Origin: Flammeovirga pectinis
GTDB taxonomy: Bacteria; Bacteroidota; Bacteroidia; Cytophagales; Flammeovirgaceae
DNA: 64,000 bases
Direction: 5' to 3'
Assembly: GCF_003970675.1 (NCBI RefSeq)
Contig: NZ_CP034562.1
Coordinates: forward strand, 3,100,001 to 3,164,000
Positions 34,629-44,297 of the stretch are shown piece after piece. The translations under genes were made by a program, and so were the position numbers. The notes below the pieces were generated by a model. The model saw only the letters and a list, made by a program, of their open reading frames with translations, ran no database searches and was not told where the DNA came from. The number at the start of each line of letters is the position of its first letter. The first letter of the stretch is position 1.

Positions 34629-35759
34629 TTACCAATTTATATTATAAATCAAGCTGTTAGGGTAAAAATCTAAGGCTATAAATGCAAAACTTTGTTTAGA
34701 CATTAGCTGTTTTAATTGTTGACCTTTTAAAGATCCATCAACACAAAGTCCATTAAAATTCCATGTCGATTTTGTTTGTTCATCAATAAAATGATTGCCT
34801 TCTGAAGAAAATGTTAATAGTCTCCCATCATGAAATGAAGAATACGCAGCCATTGAACCCGATTTGTCATTATTTTTAATTTCTCTACCTCCTAGCATTG
34901 CAGTTGAGTTCCCTTCATAAAAAACCACAACATACATATCCATCGGTAAATCATTGAGTACTTTACGTTGTTGTAAATCTTCTAAAGGATAAATTATATG
35001 GTTTCCACGTAATTCAACTAATACAACTGTTTCCATTGGCATTAGCTTTTCGCTAGGCATATAATTTAAATAAAGAGGCTTTTCTGTTAAAACATTATCA
35101 TATTTATAATAAGGATTGATACCATAAGGTAATTGCTCATCTTTTACATTATCTCTGATAACCAAACCATACTTACAGTTTTCGTAAAAGTCTCCCATTG
35201 TCATTCTAAGAGAAGGTATTTGTTTTAACTCTGTTCCTAAAAAATGACCAACTTTAGCCGTACCATTATATTGTTGCCACCACGATTCCGTTTGCTGATC
35301 ATAAAGAATAATATTACTCTTTCTAATCATGCCAGAAGGTTTAAGTAACAATTCTCTTTGTACCCCTCTATGTGTAAAACGGCGTTCATAAACTATTACT
35401 GCATCTGTAAAGGGACAGTAGGTAACTGCTATTGGCATTCCTCCAATTCTATCATTAATTACTTGATGGAATATTAGAAACTCTAGAGGGTATGCCTTGT
35501 ACTCTCTACCAGCACTTACAACAACAACATTTTCGTTATTATTATAATATTCTTTTGACGTTTCTTCGTTATAAAAACGAGGGTTATCTATACTCTGAAA
35601 AGCTGATCTAGGCGTTAAGGCCTCAAACTCATAAAGTGAAATTGTTGTTCTGTTCAAGTCAGTAGTCCAATCATCTTTCACCCCAACTCTACTCAGCTGC
35701 GCATAGCCTTGTAACACAAACCCTATTACTAATACCGAGAGACTGATTATTCTCTTCAT
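34629..35759 (-). CDS. Secreted DUF3179 domain protein
   Basis: 376 residues with a signal peptide (MKRIISLSVLVIGFVLQGYAQ). The DUF3179 domain covers nearly the whole mature protein. Recognisable are VVSAGREYKAYPLEFLIFHQVIND, then AVTYCPFTDAVIVYERR with a conserved cysteine, and STWNFNGLCVDG near the C-terminus, a second family hallmark. Members occur in bacteria and archaea and have no known function. A cysteine in a TYCP context hints at a redox or thiol function, but this is a guess. Confidence 0.82.
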   Translation of the reverse strand: MKRIISLSVLVIGFVLQGYAQLSRVGVKDDWTTDLNRTTISLYEFEALTPRSAFQSIDNPRFYNEETSKEYYNNNENVVVVSAGREYKAYPLEFLIFHQVINDRIGGMPIAVTYCPFTDAVIVYERRFTHRGVQRELLLKPSGMIRKSNIILYDQQTESWWQQYNGTAKVGHFLGTELKQIPSLRMTMGDFYENCKYGLVIRDNVKDEQLPYGINPYYKYDNVLTEKPLYLNYMPSEKLMPMETVVLVELRGNHIIYPLEDLQQRKVLNDLPMDMYVVVFYEGNSTAMLGGREIKNNDKSGSMAAYSSFHDGRLLTFSSEGNHFIDEQTKSTWNFNGLCVDGSLKGQQLKQLMSKQSFAFIALDFYPNSLIYNINW

Positions 35760-35835
35760 TATTTCCTTTTATCAAAAAATTATTAGGTTCTCTTAAACAG
35801 CATAAATTTAAGAAAAAGAACTCACTTTATATTGT

Positions 35836-37149
35836 TTATCTTATTCTATTTGGTGTTTCTCTTCCTTTAACAATTGGTTCGATACCAACTATAATACCTT
35901 TCGTTACCTCAACAACATTATTATAATTAATAGTTGATGGTTCATCATTAACGGTATGGTAAAAAGAATCAAAATCTATATCTGTAGAAGATACTGTATG
36001 AGCTGGTACTCCCTTTGCTGCAAAAGGTGCATTATCTGAACGCATAAAAAGATTGAGATCTTCATAAGGATCAGCAAAAAACTTAAATTTCACTTTCCTA
36101 TTTGCCAATACATTACCTGACATTATTTTACCCAATGATGATTTATTATAACCTGTTATATATGCCTTTCTTTTACCATTTGCAGAAGTTTTACCTATCA
36201 TTTCAATATTGACCATTGCAACAATATTCTTTAACTCCTCTTCAGTCATTTTACTAGCCATATAAGTGGACCCTACTAAACCAAGCTCTTCTGCTGTGAA
36301 TGTTGTAAACAGTAAAGTTCTTTTATTAATATTTTTTCTTTTCGCAAAATAAGATGCTATTTGGATTACTGCAGATACGCCAGATGCATTATCATCTGCT
36401 CCATTTGCTATTGAATCTCCTTGGATAGTTTTTAAAATTCCTAAATGATCATGGTGTGCTGAAATCATTACCGTTTGCTCTGTGGCTCCTTTCAACTTAG
36501 CCATAACATTTCTCATTTCGACTTTTTCAACATCCTGAGAAAAATCAATAACTATTTTCTTAAATTTTGCTCTAATTGTTGGATTATCTTTTACCCAAAT
36601 AATTCTTTGAGGAGAAGCAATACTTTCTTGATAAGGTTTTCTTACTTCCGATGCAATCAACTGAGATAATGATATTAGATGTTCCTTAGATTTTACCCAA
36701 ACGAATGTCAATTGATCTGAAGAAATAAGTTGTTTTCTAAATTCTTGAAAAGATGTTCCTTCTGGGATTTCTTTTACAGCAATATCCTTAAGTTTCTTAG
36801 AATAGATAGATTCTACATTTGTATCAACAAAAAAATCACCTTCGCTAATTGGTAATTTATTTAATGATAATGCGTTCTTTTCAACAACTTTAGAATATTT
36901 AGTCAATACTTGGAAATAAGTTCCATTATCTCCTGCAGGTGTTAAGCCTAACTTTTTAAATTCATTACTGATAAAATCTGTTGCTATATGTTCCCCTTCA
37001 CTCCCTGCAAGGCGACCTCTTAAAATATCACTTGAAAGAGAATCAATTATATATTTTGTTGTTTGAACTGATATTTGAGCATAAACATTAGAATTTGAAA
37101 TGCTTATCAAAACAATAAAAAGCAATACGAAAGTTTGTACTATTCTCAT
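35836..37149 (-). CDS. M28 family zinc aminopeptidase/peptidase
   Basis: 437 residues, exported (signal peptide ending VYAQ, about residue 25). Co-catalytic zinc motifs of the M28 family: AHHDHLG (first ligand His and catalytic Asp), NGADDNASGVSA (bridging Asp), TAEELGLVGS (general base Glu and ligand Glu), and the final His in TDIDFDSFYHT. It should release amino acids or dipeptides in the periplasm. An inserted region before the catalytic domain (residues 100-200) replaces the usual PA domain. Downstream of DUF3179 in position but transcribed ahead of it, with 76 bases between. Confidence 0.88.
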   Translation of the reverse strand: MRIVQTFVLLFIVLISISNSNVYAQISVQTTKYIIDSLSSDILRGRLAGSEGEHIATDFISNEFKKLGLTPAGDNGTYFQVLTKYSKVVEKNALSLNKLPISEGDFFVDTNVESIYSKKLKDIAVKEIPEGTSFQEFRKQLISSDQLTFVWVKSKEHLISLSQLIASEVRKPYQESIASPQRIIWVKDNPTIRAKFKKIVIDFSQDVEKVEMRNVMAKLKGATEQTVMISAHHDHLGILKTIQGDSIANGADDNASGVSAVIQIASYFAKRKNINKRTLLFTTFTAEELGLVGSTYMASKMTEEELKNIVAMVNIEMIGKTSANGKRKAYITGYNKSSLGKIMSGNVLANRKVKFKFFADPYEDLNLFMRSDNAPFAAKGVPAHTVSSTDIDFDSFYHTVNDEPSTINYNNVVEVTKGIIVGIEPIVKGRETPNRIR

Positions 37150-37307
37150 GAACTATGAAGATATGTTTAGAAATTCCCTAATGATTTCAATTATTAGAAA
37201 CTTTTTAAGGGGGTTTATGTATTTAAGTAGTGTGACACAATTCGGCTATGAATTGCTTTTAATGATAAAAGTAAAATAATTTTTACTGAAAATCTAAGTC
37301 TACAACT

Positions 37308-37793
37308 ATGAAAGAAAACACTACAGAAGTGGAAAATCTTTTTAATCAATTAAAAGATGCCACTGATAAAGATACAATATTAGATATAGAAAATTCAATA
37401 TTACAGTTATGGCAAAAAACTGATGATCCATTTTTAAATGATATCATTGCCTTAGGTGTTGAACAAATGTCTAACGAAAGATACAAGGACGCTATTGCAA
37501 CTTTTTCTCATGCTTTGATATTTAATAAAGAGTGTGCTGAAATTTTTAATAAAAGAGCAATTTCTTATTACATGCGTGGTGAATTTAATAACGCCATCAA
37601 AGATCTTAAAAAGGTACTAGAATTAGAACCTAGGCACTTTGCTGCTATGTCTGGACTTTCAACAATTTATAAAGAATTGAAATTAGAAAAGCATACATTG
37701 GCAATGTTACACAAACTGTTATTGATTGTTCCTAATAAGAAAGGGTTAACATCTCAGGCAAAAAGTCTAAGAAAAAAAATTAAGAGTAACTAA
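37308..37793 (+). CDS. Tetratricopeptide-repeat protein
   Basis: 161 residues. About three TPR units are visible from residue 55: RYKDAIATFSHALIFNKEC, GEFNNAIKDLKKVLELEP and the following LEKHTLAMLHKLLLIVP. The A-x-x-x-Y/F...G...A...A pattern is clear. It has no signal peptide or membrane segment, so it is a cytoplasmic scaffold or adaptor of unknown partner. Its stop overlaps that of the convergent 86-residue gene by 4 bases. Confidence 0.82.
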   Translation: MKENTTEVENLFNQLKDATDKDTILDIENSILQLWQKTDDPFLNDIIALGVEQMSNERYKDAIATFSHALIFNKECAEIFNKRAISYYMRGEFNNAIKDLKKVLELEPRHFAAMSGLSTIYKELKLEKHTLAMLHKLLLIVPNKKGLTSQAKSLRKKIKSN

Positions 37794-38050
37794 TTTACAA
37801 ATTGTAAATCTCTTTTTCTTTGACTTGGATCTGGAGCTTCTGGTGGTAATATAAATACGCCTGGAGGTAGATCTAAATCAGGGTCTTTAGGTTCTTGAGG
37901 CCAACCTCCGTTATTATCGTTATCGTCATCATCTTTATCGAATGTAGAACTACCTGGATTGTCTGTTATTAGAAATGTTTTATAAAAAGACCAAATAGCT
38001 AGTCCTATAGATAAATACATAAGTAACAGTAAGATATGGATATTCTGCAT
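37790..38050 (-). CDS. Small single-pass membrane protein, acidic and proline-rich tail
   Basis: 86 residues, no family recognised. One transmembrane segment near the N-terminus (ILLLLMYLSIGLAIWSFY) is followed by a low-complexity acidic stretch (DKDDDDNDNN) and a proline-rich segment (PKDPDLDLPPGVFILPPEAP). The composition suggests a disordered soluble tail. It is supported as a gene by an ATG start, a coherent domain layout and a fitting gap; the terminator at 38127 lies upstream of it and belongs to the S4-protein gene. Confidence 0.55.
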   Translation of the reverse strand: MQNIHILLLLMYLSIGLAIWSFYKTFLITDNPGSSTFDKDDDDNDNNGGWPQEPKDPDLDLPPGVFILPPEAPDPSQRKRDLQFVN

Positions 38051-38126
38051 GACAATGATAGTTGATAATTTATAAAGAGTATTATTTGTACTTAATTTAA
38101 AAATAAAAATAATTCGTTATATAAAC

Positions 38127-38157
38127 AAAGAGGTACCCACATGAGTACCTCTTTTTT
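38127..38157. terminator. Intrinsic terminator next to the S4-domain gene
   Basis: AAAGAGGTAC (38127-38136) pairs with GTACCTCTTT (38145-38154) perfectly, 8-base loop. It ends the minus-strand MORN/S4 transcript 9 bases after the stop. The T-run is better on the plus strand, so it can act in both directions. Confidence 0.75.
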
Positions 38158-38165
38158 AATGTATT

Positions 38166-38471
38166 TTATTTTAAATAGAATCTTTTTTCTTCTATATATT
38201 CATTTAATTTGTCGAGTTCTTCTTTTACGGTAATCTCTTCTAAGTTTTCTTCTACTAAAGATGCTCCAACTCGTTTATCAATAACTTTTAGTACTTTATA
38301 TTTTCTCCAAATTGGTGTTTTTTTCACATCAATTACATCCCTTTCTGTTACTTTTTGAGAAGGTTTTGGCATTTTTCCGTTTAAAAGTACTTCTTCTTTT
38401 TTACAAGCATCTGTGGCTAGAGATCTCGTTTTAAAAACTCTAACGCACCATAAATATTTATCTATTCTCAT
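38166..38471 (-). CDS. S4-domain RNA-binding protein (Hsp15-like)
   Basis: 101 residues. The N-terminal S4 domain MRIDKYLWCVRVFKTRSLATDAC with VLLNGK is followed by a basic strand region, typical of the Hsp15/RqcP family that binds the 50S subunit carrying a stalled nascent chain. It may therefore take part in ribosome rescue. A shorter acidic C-terminal tail distinguishes it from E. coli Hsp15. It lies 16 bases downstream of the MORN-type gene on the same strand. Confidence 0.82.
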   Translation of the reverse strand: MRIDKYLWCVRVFKTRSLATDACKKEEVLLNGKMPKPSQKVTERDVIDVKKTPIWRKYKVLKVIDKRVGASLVEENLEEITVKEELDKLNEYIEEKRFYLK

Positions 38472-38487
38472 CTCATTTTAGGTTAAA

Positions 38488-40059
38488 TTAATTTGGATAC
38501 TTAACTTCTAATAGAGTGCCTTTCTCATAAATTTCTTCTCTCTCCAATACTCCATTTTTATCAAAATATTTCCAAGAATTTAATTTCTTGTCTTTGTATT
38601 GTTTCCCTGAAGCTCTTAACTGACCATTATCATAGTATTGTTTTACAACTCCATAAATATAGCCTTTATCATAAGGTGTTTCTTTCAAAGTAGTTTTACC
38701 ATCTTCAAAATATTCTATTCTAATTCCAACAAGGCGTCCTTTTCTATATCGTTCTTTTGTTAGAATAATACCATCATGATTATAAATAAAAGCCTCACCT
38801 TCTTCAAAACCATTACTGTATTGCTTCTTGGTTTTAACTTTTCCATCAGAATAATATGTTTTCCAAGTTCCTGATTTTAACTTTTTAGCATACTGTCCTT
38901 CTACTTTCAATACTTTGGTATCAAAAAATTCTTTAAATGTATAAGCTGAAGGATTTTTAGCATAAACCTCTAAAATCTCCAACGTTTCACCATCAGTAAA
39001 GAACGTTTTTTGTTCGCCCTTTTTCAGTCCTTTTTGATAATTAAAAAACTCCTTCAAATTACCATTATCGTAAAATACTTTAGTAATACCATGCATTTTA
39101 CCAGATTGCATATGCCCTTCTTTTAAAAGAGTTCCACTTTCATTAAACTCTCTAAATATCCCTTTTTGCTCTTTACCTAAAGCCGTAATCATTTCAGCTT
39201 TTAATTGACCTGATTCGTAATAATTTTTATAATTTCCAGTATTCTTACCTTCAATCATTTTTACTTCAGACATCAATTTTGAATTTCTATAATATTCTTT
39301 TCTTAACCCATGTTCTAGGTTATGCTGAAAAGGAATTAAAAGTTTTAGTGTTCCATCTTCAAAATATTCTTTTGATTCTCCCTCTAGAACTCCATTTATA
39401 AATAGGCTTTCTTTCTTTGTTTTACCACTTGATGCATAATAAGTTGTATAGCTTCCATCAATTAAACCATCGAGGTAATTCCCTTTTTGAACAAGATTTC
39501 CTTTTTCATCAAATACTTCAGTAATTCCATTACGCTTTTCACCTAACATTTGTGATTTCGACATTACAATTCCCGAAGGGTAATACTCTGTCCACATATT
39601 AGTTTTGGTATTATGTTCTAACTGAATTTCTCCAGATTGATAATACTTTTTCATCGTACCAACCATCACATCATTTTTAAAATGTGCTTCCGTCTTTTTC
39701 ATACCTTCTACATAAAAAGAGGTATATTTTCCAGATTGGATTCCGTTCTTGTAATGGGTTATAAAATGAACCTGACCGTTCTCAAAGAATTCTTGAAATA
39801 TTCCATTTAACTCTCCATCCTTATAATGTGATTTCACAATTAAATTGTCACTACCGGGAAAGTACCTTTTATATTCTCCATCAATTCTATTTGAATCGCC
39901 ATCAATTACATAAAACTCTTCGGCAACAATCCCTGCCCAATCATCATAAAATGTTTTGATAACTGTTCTATTTTTTGTTTGAGCAAAAGCTGATAAAGAA
40001 AAAATAGTAAACAGACTAATTAGAAATGTATATTTGAGTGTCTTAATTTTTGTATTCAT
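38488..40059 (-). CDS. Secreted MORN-variant repeat protein (YwqK-like)
   Basis: 523 residues with a signal peptide ending AFAQ. The mature protein is a continuous series of more than fifteen units of about 22 residues built on YY-x-x-G-x-(L/V)-x...Y-x-x-G-x-x-x-G (examples: YFENGQVHF, YYQSGEIQ, YYSDGKVK, YYDNGQLR). This is the MORN_2 / YwqK variant repeat, expected to fold as an elongated beta solenoid-like sheet. Databases often label such proteins antitoxins because of Bacillus YwqK; no toxin gene is adjacent and the label is not supported here. Function unknown; periplasmic or surface location likely. Confidence 0.8.
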   Translation of the reverse strand: MNTKIKTLKYTFLISLFTIFSLSAFAQTKNRTVIKTFYDDWAGIVAEEFYVIDGDSNRIDGEYKRYFPGSDNLIVKSHYKDGELNGIFQEFFENGQVHFITHYKNGIQSGKYTSFYVEGMKKTEAHFKNDVMVGTMKKYYQSGEIQLEHNTKTNMWTEYYPSGIVMSKSQMLGEKRNGITEVFDEKGNLVQKGNYLDGLIDGSYTTYYASSGKTKKESLFINGVLEGESKEYFEDGTLKLLIPFQHNLEHGLRKEYYRNSKLMSEVKMIEGKNTGNYKNYYESGQLKAEMITALGKEQKGIFREFNESGTLLKEGHMQSGKMHGITKVFYDNGNLKEFFNYQKGLKKGEQKTFFTDGETLEILEVYAKNPSAYTFKEFFDTKVLKVEGQYAKKLKSGTWKTYYSDGKVKTKKQYSNGFEEGEAFIYNHDGIILTKERYRKGRLVGIRIEYFEDGKTTLKETPYDKGYIYGVVKQYYDNGQLRASGKQYKDKKLNSWKYFDKNGVLEREEIYEKGTLLEVKYPN

Positions 40060-40153
40060 TAGGTATATATCATTATTCTAAGGTACAAAGATCAATTATC
40101 ATTCCTACAATGACAACTAAGTAGTAAGTTTTTAAGATTTAAATCGATTCTTT

Positions 40154-41245
40154 ATGTATTTACATATCGCTGGAAAGGAATTCAAAATCAATGATCTACG
40201 CAATGGAAACTTTCAAATGTATGGAGAGGAATATATTGATAATGTTCTAATTTTCTGTTTTGAATGGTTAAATGGTAAAGAAGAATTTACCATGCAGTCA
40301 TCGGGTTCTACCGGAATGCCTAAAGCTATACTTGTAAAAAGAAGTCAGATGGAAGCTAGTGCAAAAGCAACTGCCAAAATATTAGCAATACAAGAAAATG
40401 ATAAGGCATTAATCTGTATAAATACAGAATACATTGGAGGTAGAATGATGCTCGTAAGAGCTTTAGAATTTAAACTAAATACATGGATTATACCACCTAC
40501 TTCTCACCCATTTAGTAAAGTTCCTAGAGATATCGAATTTGATTTTATTGCAATGGTTCCTTTACAAGTCCAATCATCAATTGACAATGAATTGGAGCAA
40601 ATACAAAAAGTAAAGAAAATTATTATTGGAGGTGCACCTATTAGTAACCTTTTAAGTAATTCAATTCAGCAAAACCTACATCATACCGCTATCTATATGA
40701 CTTATGGCATGACTGAGACGGTCTCTCATATTGCACTTAAAAAAATTAGCTATACAACTGATGGTTTATATCATACACTAGATGGGGTCTCAATAAATGT
40801 AGATGAACGCAATTGTCTGAATATTATAGCCCCAATGTCTGACTATAAAAAAGTACAAACTAATGATGTGGTAAAATTACACAGTTCAACATCGTTTGAA
40901 TGGTTAGGAAGAGCAGATAATATAATTAATTCTGGAGGTGTTAAAATACAAGCAGAAAAAGTTGAAACTCATATCTTAAAAATACTATCCGATATGGGGT
41001 ACTCTTCTGTAAGTTTATTTATAGGAGGCATTCCACATTCCTTATTAGGGGAACAAGCAATTTTATTTATTGAAGGAATTAGTTTAACTATTGATGATCA
41101 AAAAACACTTCTCCAAAATCTTTCTAAAAAAGTAGGTAAATTTGAAGTACCAAAACAGATTCATTCTATTGGTAGTTTTATAAAAACAGACACAATGAAA
41201 GTTAGAAGGAAAGAAACTATCAATAAATTCTTAGAAACTCAATAA
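40154..41245 (+). CDS. menE: AMP-forming acyl-CoA ligase, probable o-succinylbenzoate-CoA ligase
   Basis: 363 residues, short for an adenylate-forming enzyme but usual for Bacteroidota MenE. P-loop SSGSTGMPKAILVK near residue 50; YMTYGMTETVSHIAL is the A5 motif; EWLGRADNIINSGGVKIQ is the A7/A8 hinge region; a conserved Lys (TDTMKVRRKE) lies near the C-terminus. It would activate o-succinylbenzoate in menaquinone synthesis. Other men genes are not in the window, so the assignment rests on length and motif type. Its TAA overlaps the ATG of a short glycosyltransferase remnant. Confidence 0.75.
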   Translation: MYLHIAGKEFKINDLRNGNFQMYGEEYIDNVLIFCFEWLNGKEEFTMQSSGSTGMPKAILVKRSQMEASAKATAKILAIQENDKALICINTEYIGGRMMLVRALEFKLNTWIIPPTSHPFSKVPRDIEFDFIAMVPLQVQSSIDNELEQIQKVKKIIIGGAPISNLLSNSIQQNLHHTAIYMTYGMTETVSHIALKKISYTTDGLYHTLDGVSINVDERNCLNIIAPMSDYKKVQTNDVVKLHSSTSFEWLGRADNIINSGGVKIQAEKVETHILKILSDMGYSSVSLFIGGIPHSLLGEQAILFIEGISLTIDDQKTLLQNLSKKVGKFEVPKQIHSIGSFIKTDTMKVRRKETINKFLETQ

Positions 41246-41301
41246 TGAAGATTAGTGTTATTACAGCTGTTTATAACTCTATTGATTATTTAGAAAAATA
41301 G
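41245..41301 (+). pseudogene. Remnant of a family 2 glycosyltransferase (first 18 codons)
   Basis: The ATG overlaps the menE stop (TAATG) and the frame reads MKISVITAVYN followed by SIDYLEK and then TAG. This is the standard opening strand of GT-A glycosyltransferases of family 2 (MKISVIT-x-x-YN). The next expected parts (the DQSxxD and DGSTDGT region) are missing; the 3' end of the convergent regulator gene follows 18 bases later. It looks like a gene truncated by deletion or by the stop codon. A genuine coupled 18-residue peptide is possible but less likely. Confidence 0.6.
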
Positions 41302-41319
41302 TTACTTTCCTACTAAAAT

Positions 41320-44238
41320 TTATTTAAAGGATAATATATAGTCTTGAAGGTTCTGACTACTTTCTAATACCAATTTTTTCTTTAAGCGATAACGTGATGT
41401 TTTGATACTATCTTGAGAGATACCTAAAAGATTAGCACATTCATATAACCCTAAATTCAATCTTATCAATGCACAATGCCTAAGATCATGTGCTGTTAAA
41501 TTAGGGTGATTTTCTTTTAATTTTTGATTAAAATCGGTGTGAATACCATCAAAATACAATTGAAATTCTTCCCAATCTTTGTCTGTTTTATCACTTTGTT
41601 CTATCGTCTTATTTAATTTATTAAGTGATGTTGCTAATTCAGGATGGTTGTTTACAGTCTTTTTTATTTGGTCTTGTAAGGTATGTAGGAAATTATTTTT
41701 CTCTACAATATTTAAAGTAACAGCAGTTAATCTACCATTCTTCTGATCAATAATCTCTTGTAACTGTTCTTCTCTCCATTGAGAGTTCTTTAATTCTACT
41801 TCAGCAATAGATTTTTCATTCTCAATAATTCTTTGCTTTTTATTAAAAAGATCTTGTTGCTGCTCCATTATTTGTGTCCGTTGAGTAGCTATTTCTTTTG
41901 CTCTCATTTCAACAAGGTATTCTAACCTTTTCCCTTTCGCTCTTAGATTTTTATTATAAAGTCTTATCGCTATAAAAAGTAGAAAAATAGAACAAACTAC
42001 TACTGTTATATAAAACCATAACTGTCTGAACCAAGGTGTAATTACATTAAATGTAATAGAAGAAATAGCACTAATTAATTTGCCTTTTTCTTGCGATCTA
42101 ACTTCAATTGTATAATTCCCTCCTTCAACATTTAAAATACTAATCTTACCCGTATTTTCCATTTCTGACCAAATGGTATCTTGAGAAAGAATACGGTATT
42201 GGTACCTCGTATTGATTAAAGGAAAAGAATGAGATGAGTAACTAATCTCCACATTAGAAGAATAAGGAATTTCTGTTGTTGAGTCCCATATTTTTTTCTC
42301 TCCATTATTACCAGAATAAACAACTTTTATAGATTGTATTTCTGTAGCTTTTGGTAGTGATTTATCTTCCGAATAAAATAACAATCCTTTTTCTGTTACA
42401 ATCCAAAGTTCCTTTTGATTGTCTTTTACTAAACCACCAATTTTAATTGCATTAGAAGGTAAACCATTTGTCTTATCGAATAGTTGAGCTTTACCATTTT
42501 CTATTCTATATACACCTTTAAAAGAAGCAAGCCACAAAATATTATTTGCTCTTGAAATAGCTTTTAAATTGGCATTTTTTTCTAAACCTAAAGCCGATAT
42601 TTCCTTTAAACTAATAGAAGAAGAAGTACCTCTAACAAAAGAAAAGCAACCATCAGAAGTTGCTAAGAATACATTTTCGGCATCAATTAATATATCTCTG
42701 ATAATAATATCTTCTCTTACTGTTCTTGGAAATTTTAATTTGAGGTTTTCAAACAGCTGATCTGTATAATTATAACGTTGTAATAAATAACCTTTATGAG
42801 CTGTTCCTACATAGAAAGCCCCATCAGCAATACCTTTGATAACTTGAACATCTTTTAAATTATCACTTGATAAGTATGAAAGTTTATGCTCTTTTGTGTA
42901 TTTATAAATTCCATCTTGATACTCTCCAGTAATCCATAAATTATTTTCATCGTCTACAAAAAATGATGTTATAGACTGTGTGAATTTAATTCCCTCTAGT
43001 TTTGTATAATTATTAGAATTTGGAGAAACAAAAAAGATATCTCCAACATAACTACCAAAAACCAACTGTCCTTCAAATTCACCAATTGATCTAATACGAT
43101 CAGGAAATGAATAAACATGTTGTTGTCTCCATTTCTCCTCTTTTTTGATAAACTGACGAACACTATCACCCTCAGAAAAAAGTAATGAGCCATCTTTAGC
43201 TATATATGCACTTTCTACTAGCACATGGTTATTAAGTAAGTCTAATCTATTAAAGGGTATCTCTTTGAGTAAACCAATACTCTCTGTACTACCAATCCAA
43301 ATACCTTTTCCTTGTTGATAGTCTATTGACAATACATCTTCGTTACCTTGTAGATTAATTTTACTATAGGTAGAGTGATTTTCAAGTAAATCAACAAAGT
43401 AAGCTCCATTATTCCATGTACCTAGAATTAATTTATTTTTTGAAAGGATTTCTCCTACAGAAATATCAGGTAAATTGACTCTTTTCTTCCATTTGATTAA
43501 CTGACCTAATCGATTTACTTCCATTTCGAATAGTCCTTGTTTACATCCCACAAAAAATGATTTAAAGCCATTCTTTTTTACCCACGAAATCTCATTAATA
43601 TCAATTGGTAATCTGATAGATAAAAATCTATCTTTTTCTTTGTCATATCTAAAAATATTACCAGAAAAACTAAAGACCCAAGGGTTTTTAAAACCATCAA
43701 CATCAAATAAAATAGACCGTACGTAGTGTGGAGATTGAGAACGTAATTTAAGGTGGTATCTCTTTAAAGATTGCCCCTTTTTATAAAGTACAATAGAAGA
43801 ATCTTCTCCTATCCAATATTCCTTATTATTTGTTGCAAAAATACTTTTAGGATAGAATAATTTATTTCTATCAAATTCATGTGTGCCTTCAATAAAGTCT
43901 TCAAACTGATAATTATTTCCCTTTGAAATAATTTTACCTACACCTAGATCATGAACAACTAATATGTCGCCATTCTTCTCTTTGGTAAAAGACTTAATAT
44001 AATTACTAGAAAAAGCAGAAGGGAAATATTTTGTTGATTCTCCATTAAAACGCATGACCCCATTATCAGAAGCGCCCCAAAGTATTCCATCACCAGTATT
44101 GTTTATTGCTTTTAGTTGTCCTGATATTAGGCTAGCATCAACAGGATAATATATAAAATTTGATGATTGTGCATAAATAGAATATTTACCAACAATTAGT
44201 AGAGAGATAATAAATACAATAGTTAATAATCGCTTCAT
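41320..44238 (-). CDS. Membrane beta-propeller regulator with Y_Y_Y domain, coiled coil and C-terminal HTH
   Basis: 972 residues. A signal peptide (ending IYAQ) is followed by about 650 residues of Reg_prop-type propeller units (GILWGASDNGVMRF, KGIWIGSTESIGLL, NNLWITGEYQDGIY, KELWIVTEKGLLFY), then a Y_Y_Y domain (NTRYQYRILSQ...GGNYTIEVRSQ). One transmembrane helix follows (LWFYITVVVCSIFLLFIAIRLY, near 735), then a long coiled coil, and a C-terminal LuxR-like helix-turn-helix (LTAHDLRHCALIRLNLG...LGISQDSIKTSRYRLKKKL). There is no histidine-kinase or receiver domain. It is thus a hybrid-like sensor that would bind DNA directly from the membrane. Family members often sense polysaccharide fragments, and a GH13-like gene lies nearby. 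Confidence 0.85.
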   Translation of the reverse strand: MKRLLTIVFIISLLIVGKYSIYAQSSNFIYYPVDASLISGQLKAINNTGDGILWGASDNGVMRFNGESTKYFPSAFSSNYIKSFTKEKNGDILVVHDLGVGKIISKGNNYQFEDFIEGTHEFDRNKLFYPKSIFATNNKEYWIGEDSSIVLYKKGQSLKRYHLKLRSQSPHYVRSILFDVDGFKNPWVFSFSGNIFRYDKEKDRFLSIRLPIDINEISWVKKNGFKSFFVGCKQGLFEMEVNRLGQLIKWKKRVNLPDISVGEILSKNKLILGTWNNGAYFVDLLENHSTYSKINLQGNEDVLSIDYQQGKGIWIGSTESIGLLKEIPFNRLDLLNNHVLVESAYIAKDGSLLFSEGDSVRQFIKKEEKWRQQHVYSFPDRIRSIGEFEGQLVFGSYVGDIFFVSPNSNNYTKLEGIKFTQSITSFFVDDENNLWITGEYQDGIYKYTKEHKLSYLSSDNLKDVQVIKGIADGAFYVGTAHKGYLLQRYNYTDQLFENLKLKFPRTVREDIIIRDILIDAENVFLATSDGCFSFVRGTSSSISLKEISALGLEKNANLKAISRANNILWLASFKGVYRIENGKAQLFDKTNGLPSNAIKIGGLVKDNQKELWIVTEKGLLFYSEDKSLPKATEIQSIKVVYSGNNGEKKIWDSTTEIPYSSNVEISYSSHSFPLINTRYQYRILSQDTIWSEMENTGKISILNVEGGNYTIEVRSQEKGKLISAISSITFNVITPWFRQLWFYITVVVCSIFLLFIAIRLYNKNLRAKGKRLEYLVEMRAKEIATQRTQIMEQQQDLFNKKQRIIENEKSIAEVELKNSQWREEQLQEIIDQKNGRLTAVTLNIVEKNNFLHTLQDQIKKTVNNHPELATSLNKLNKTIEQSDKTDKDWEEFQLYFDGIHTDFNQKLKENHPNLTAHDLRHCALIRLNLGLYECANLLGISQDSIKTSRYRLKKKLVLESSQNLQDYILSFK

Positions 44239-44297
44239 ATTCTTAGCTTAAAAGAATTTACTAAAATATAAACAATCAGATTTGTTTACAAATACAC

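Noticed and set aside
38488-40059. Toxin-antitoxin system suggested by YwqK similarity
   Set aside because: No toxin-like neighbour exists and the protein is exported; the repeats alone do not indicate an antitoxin.
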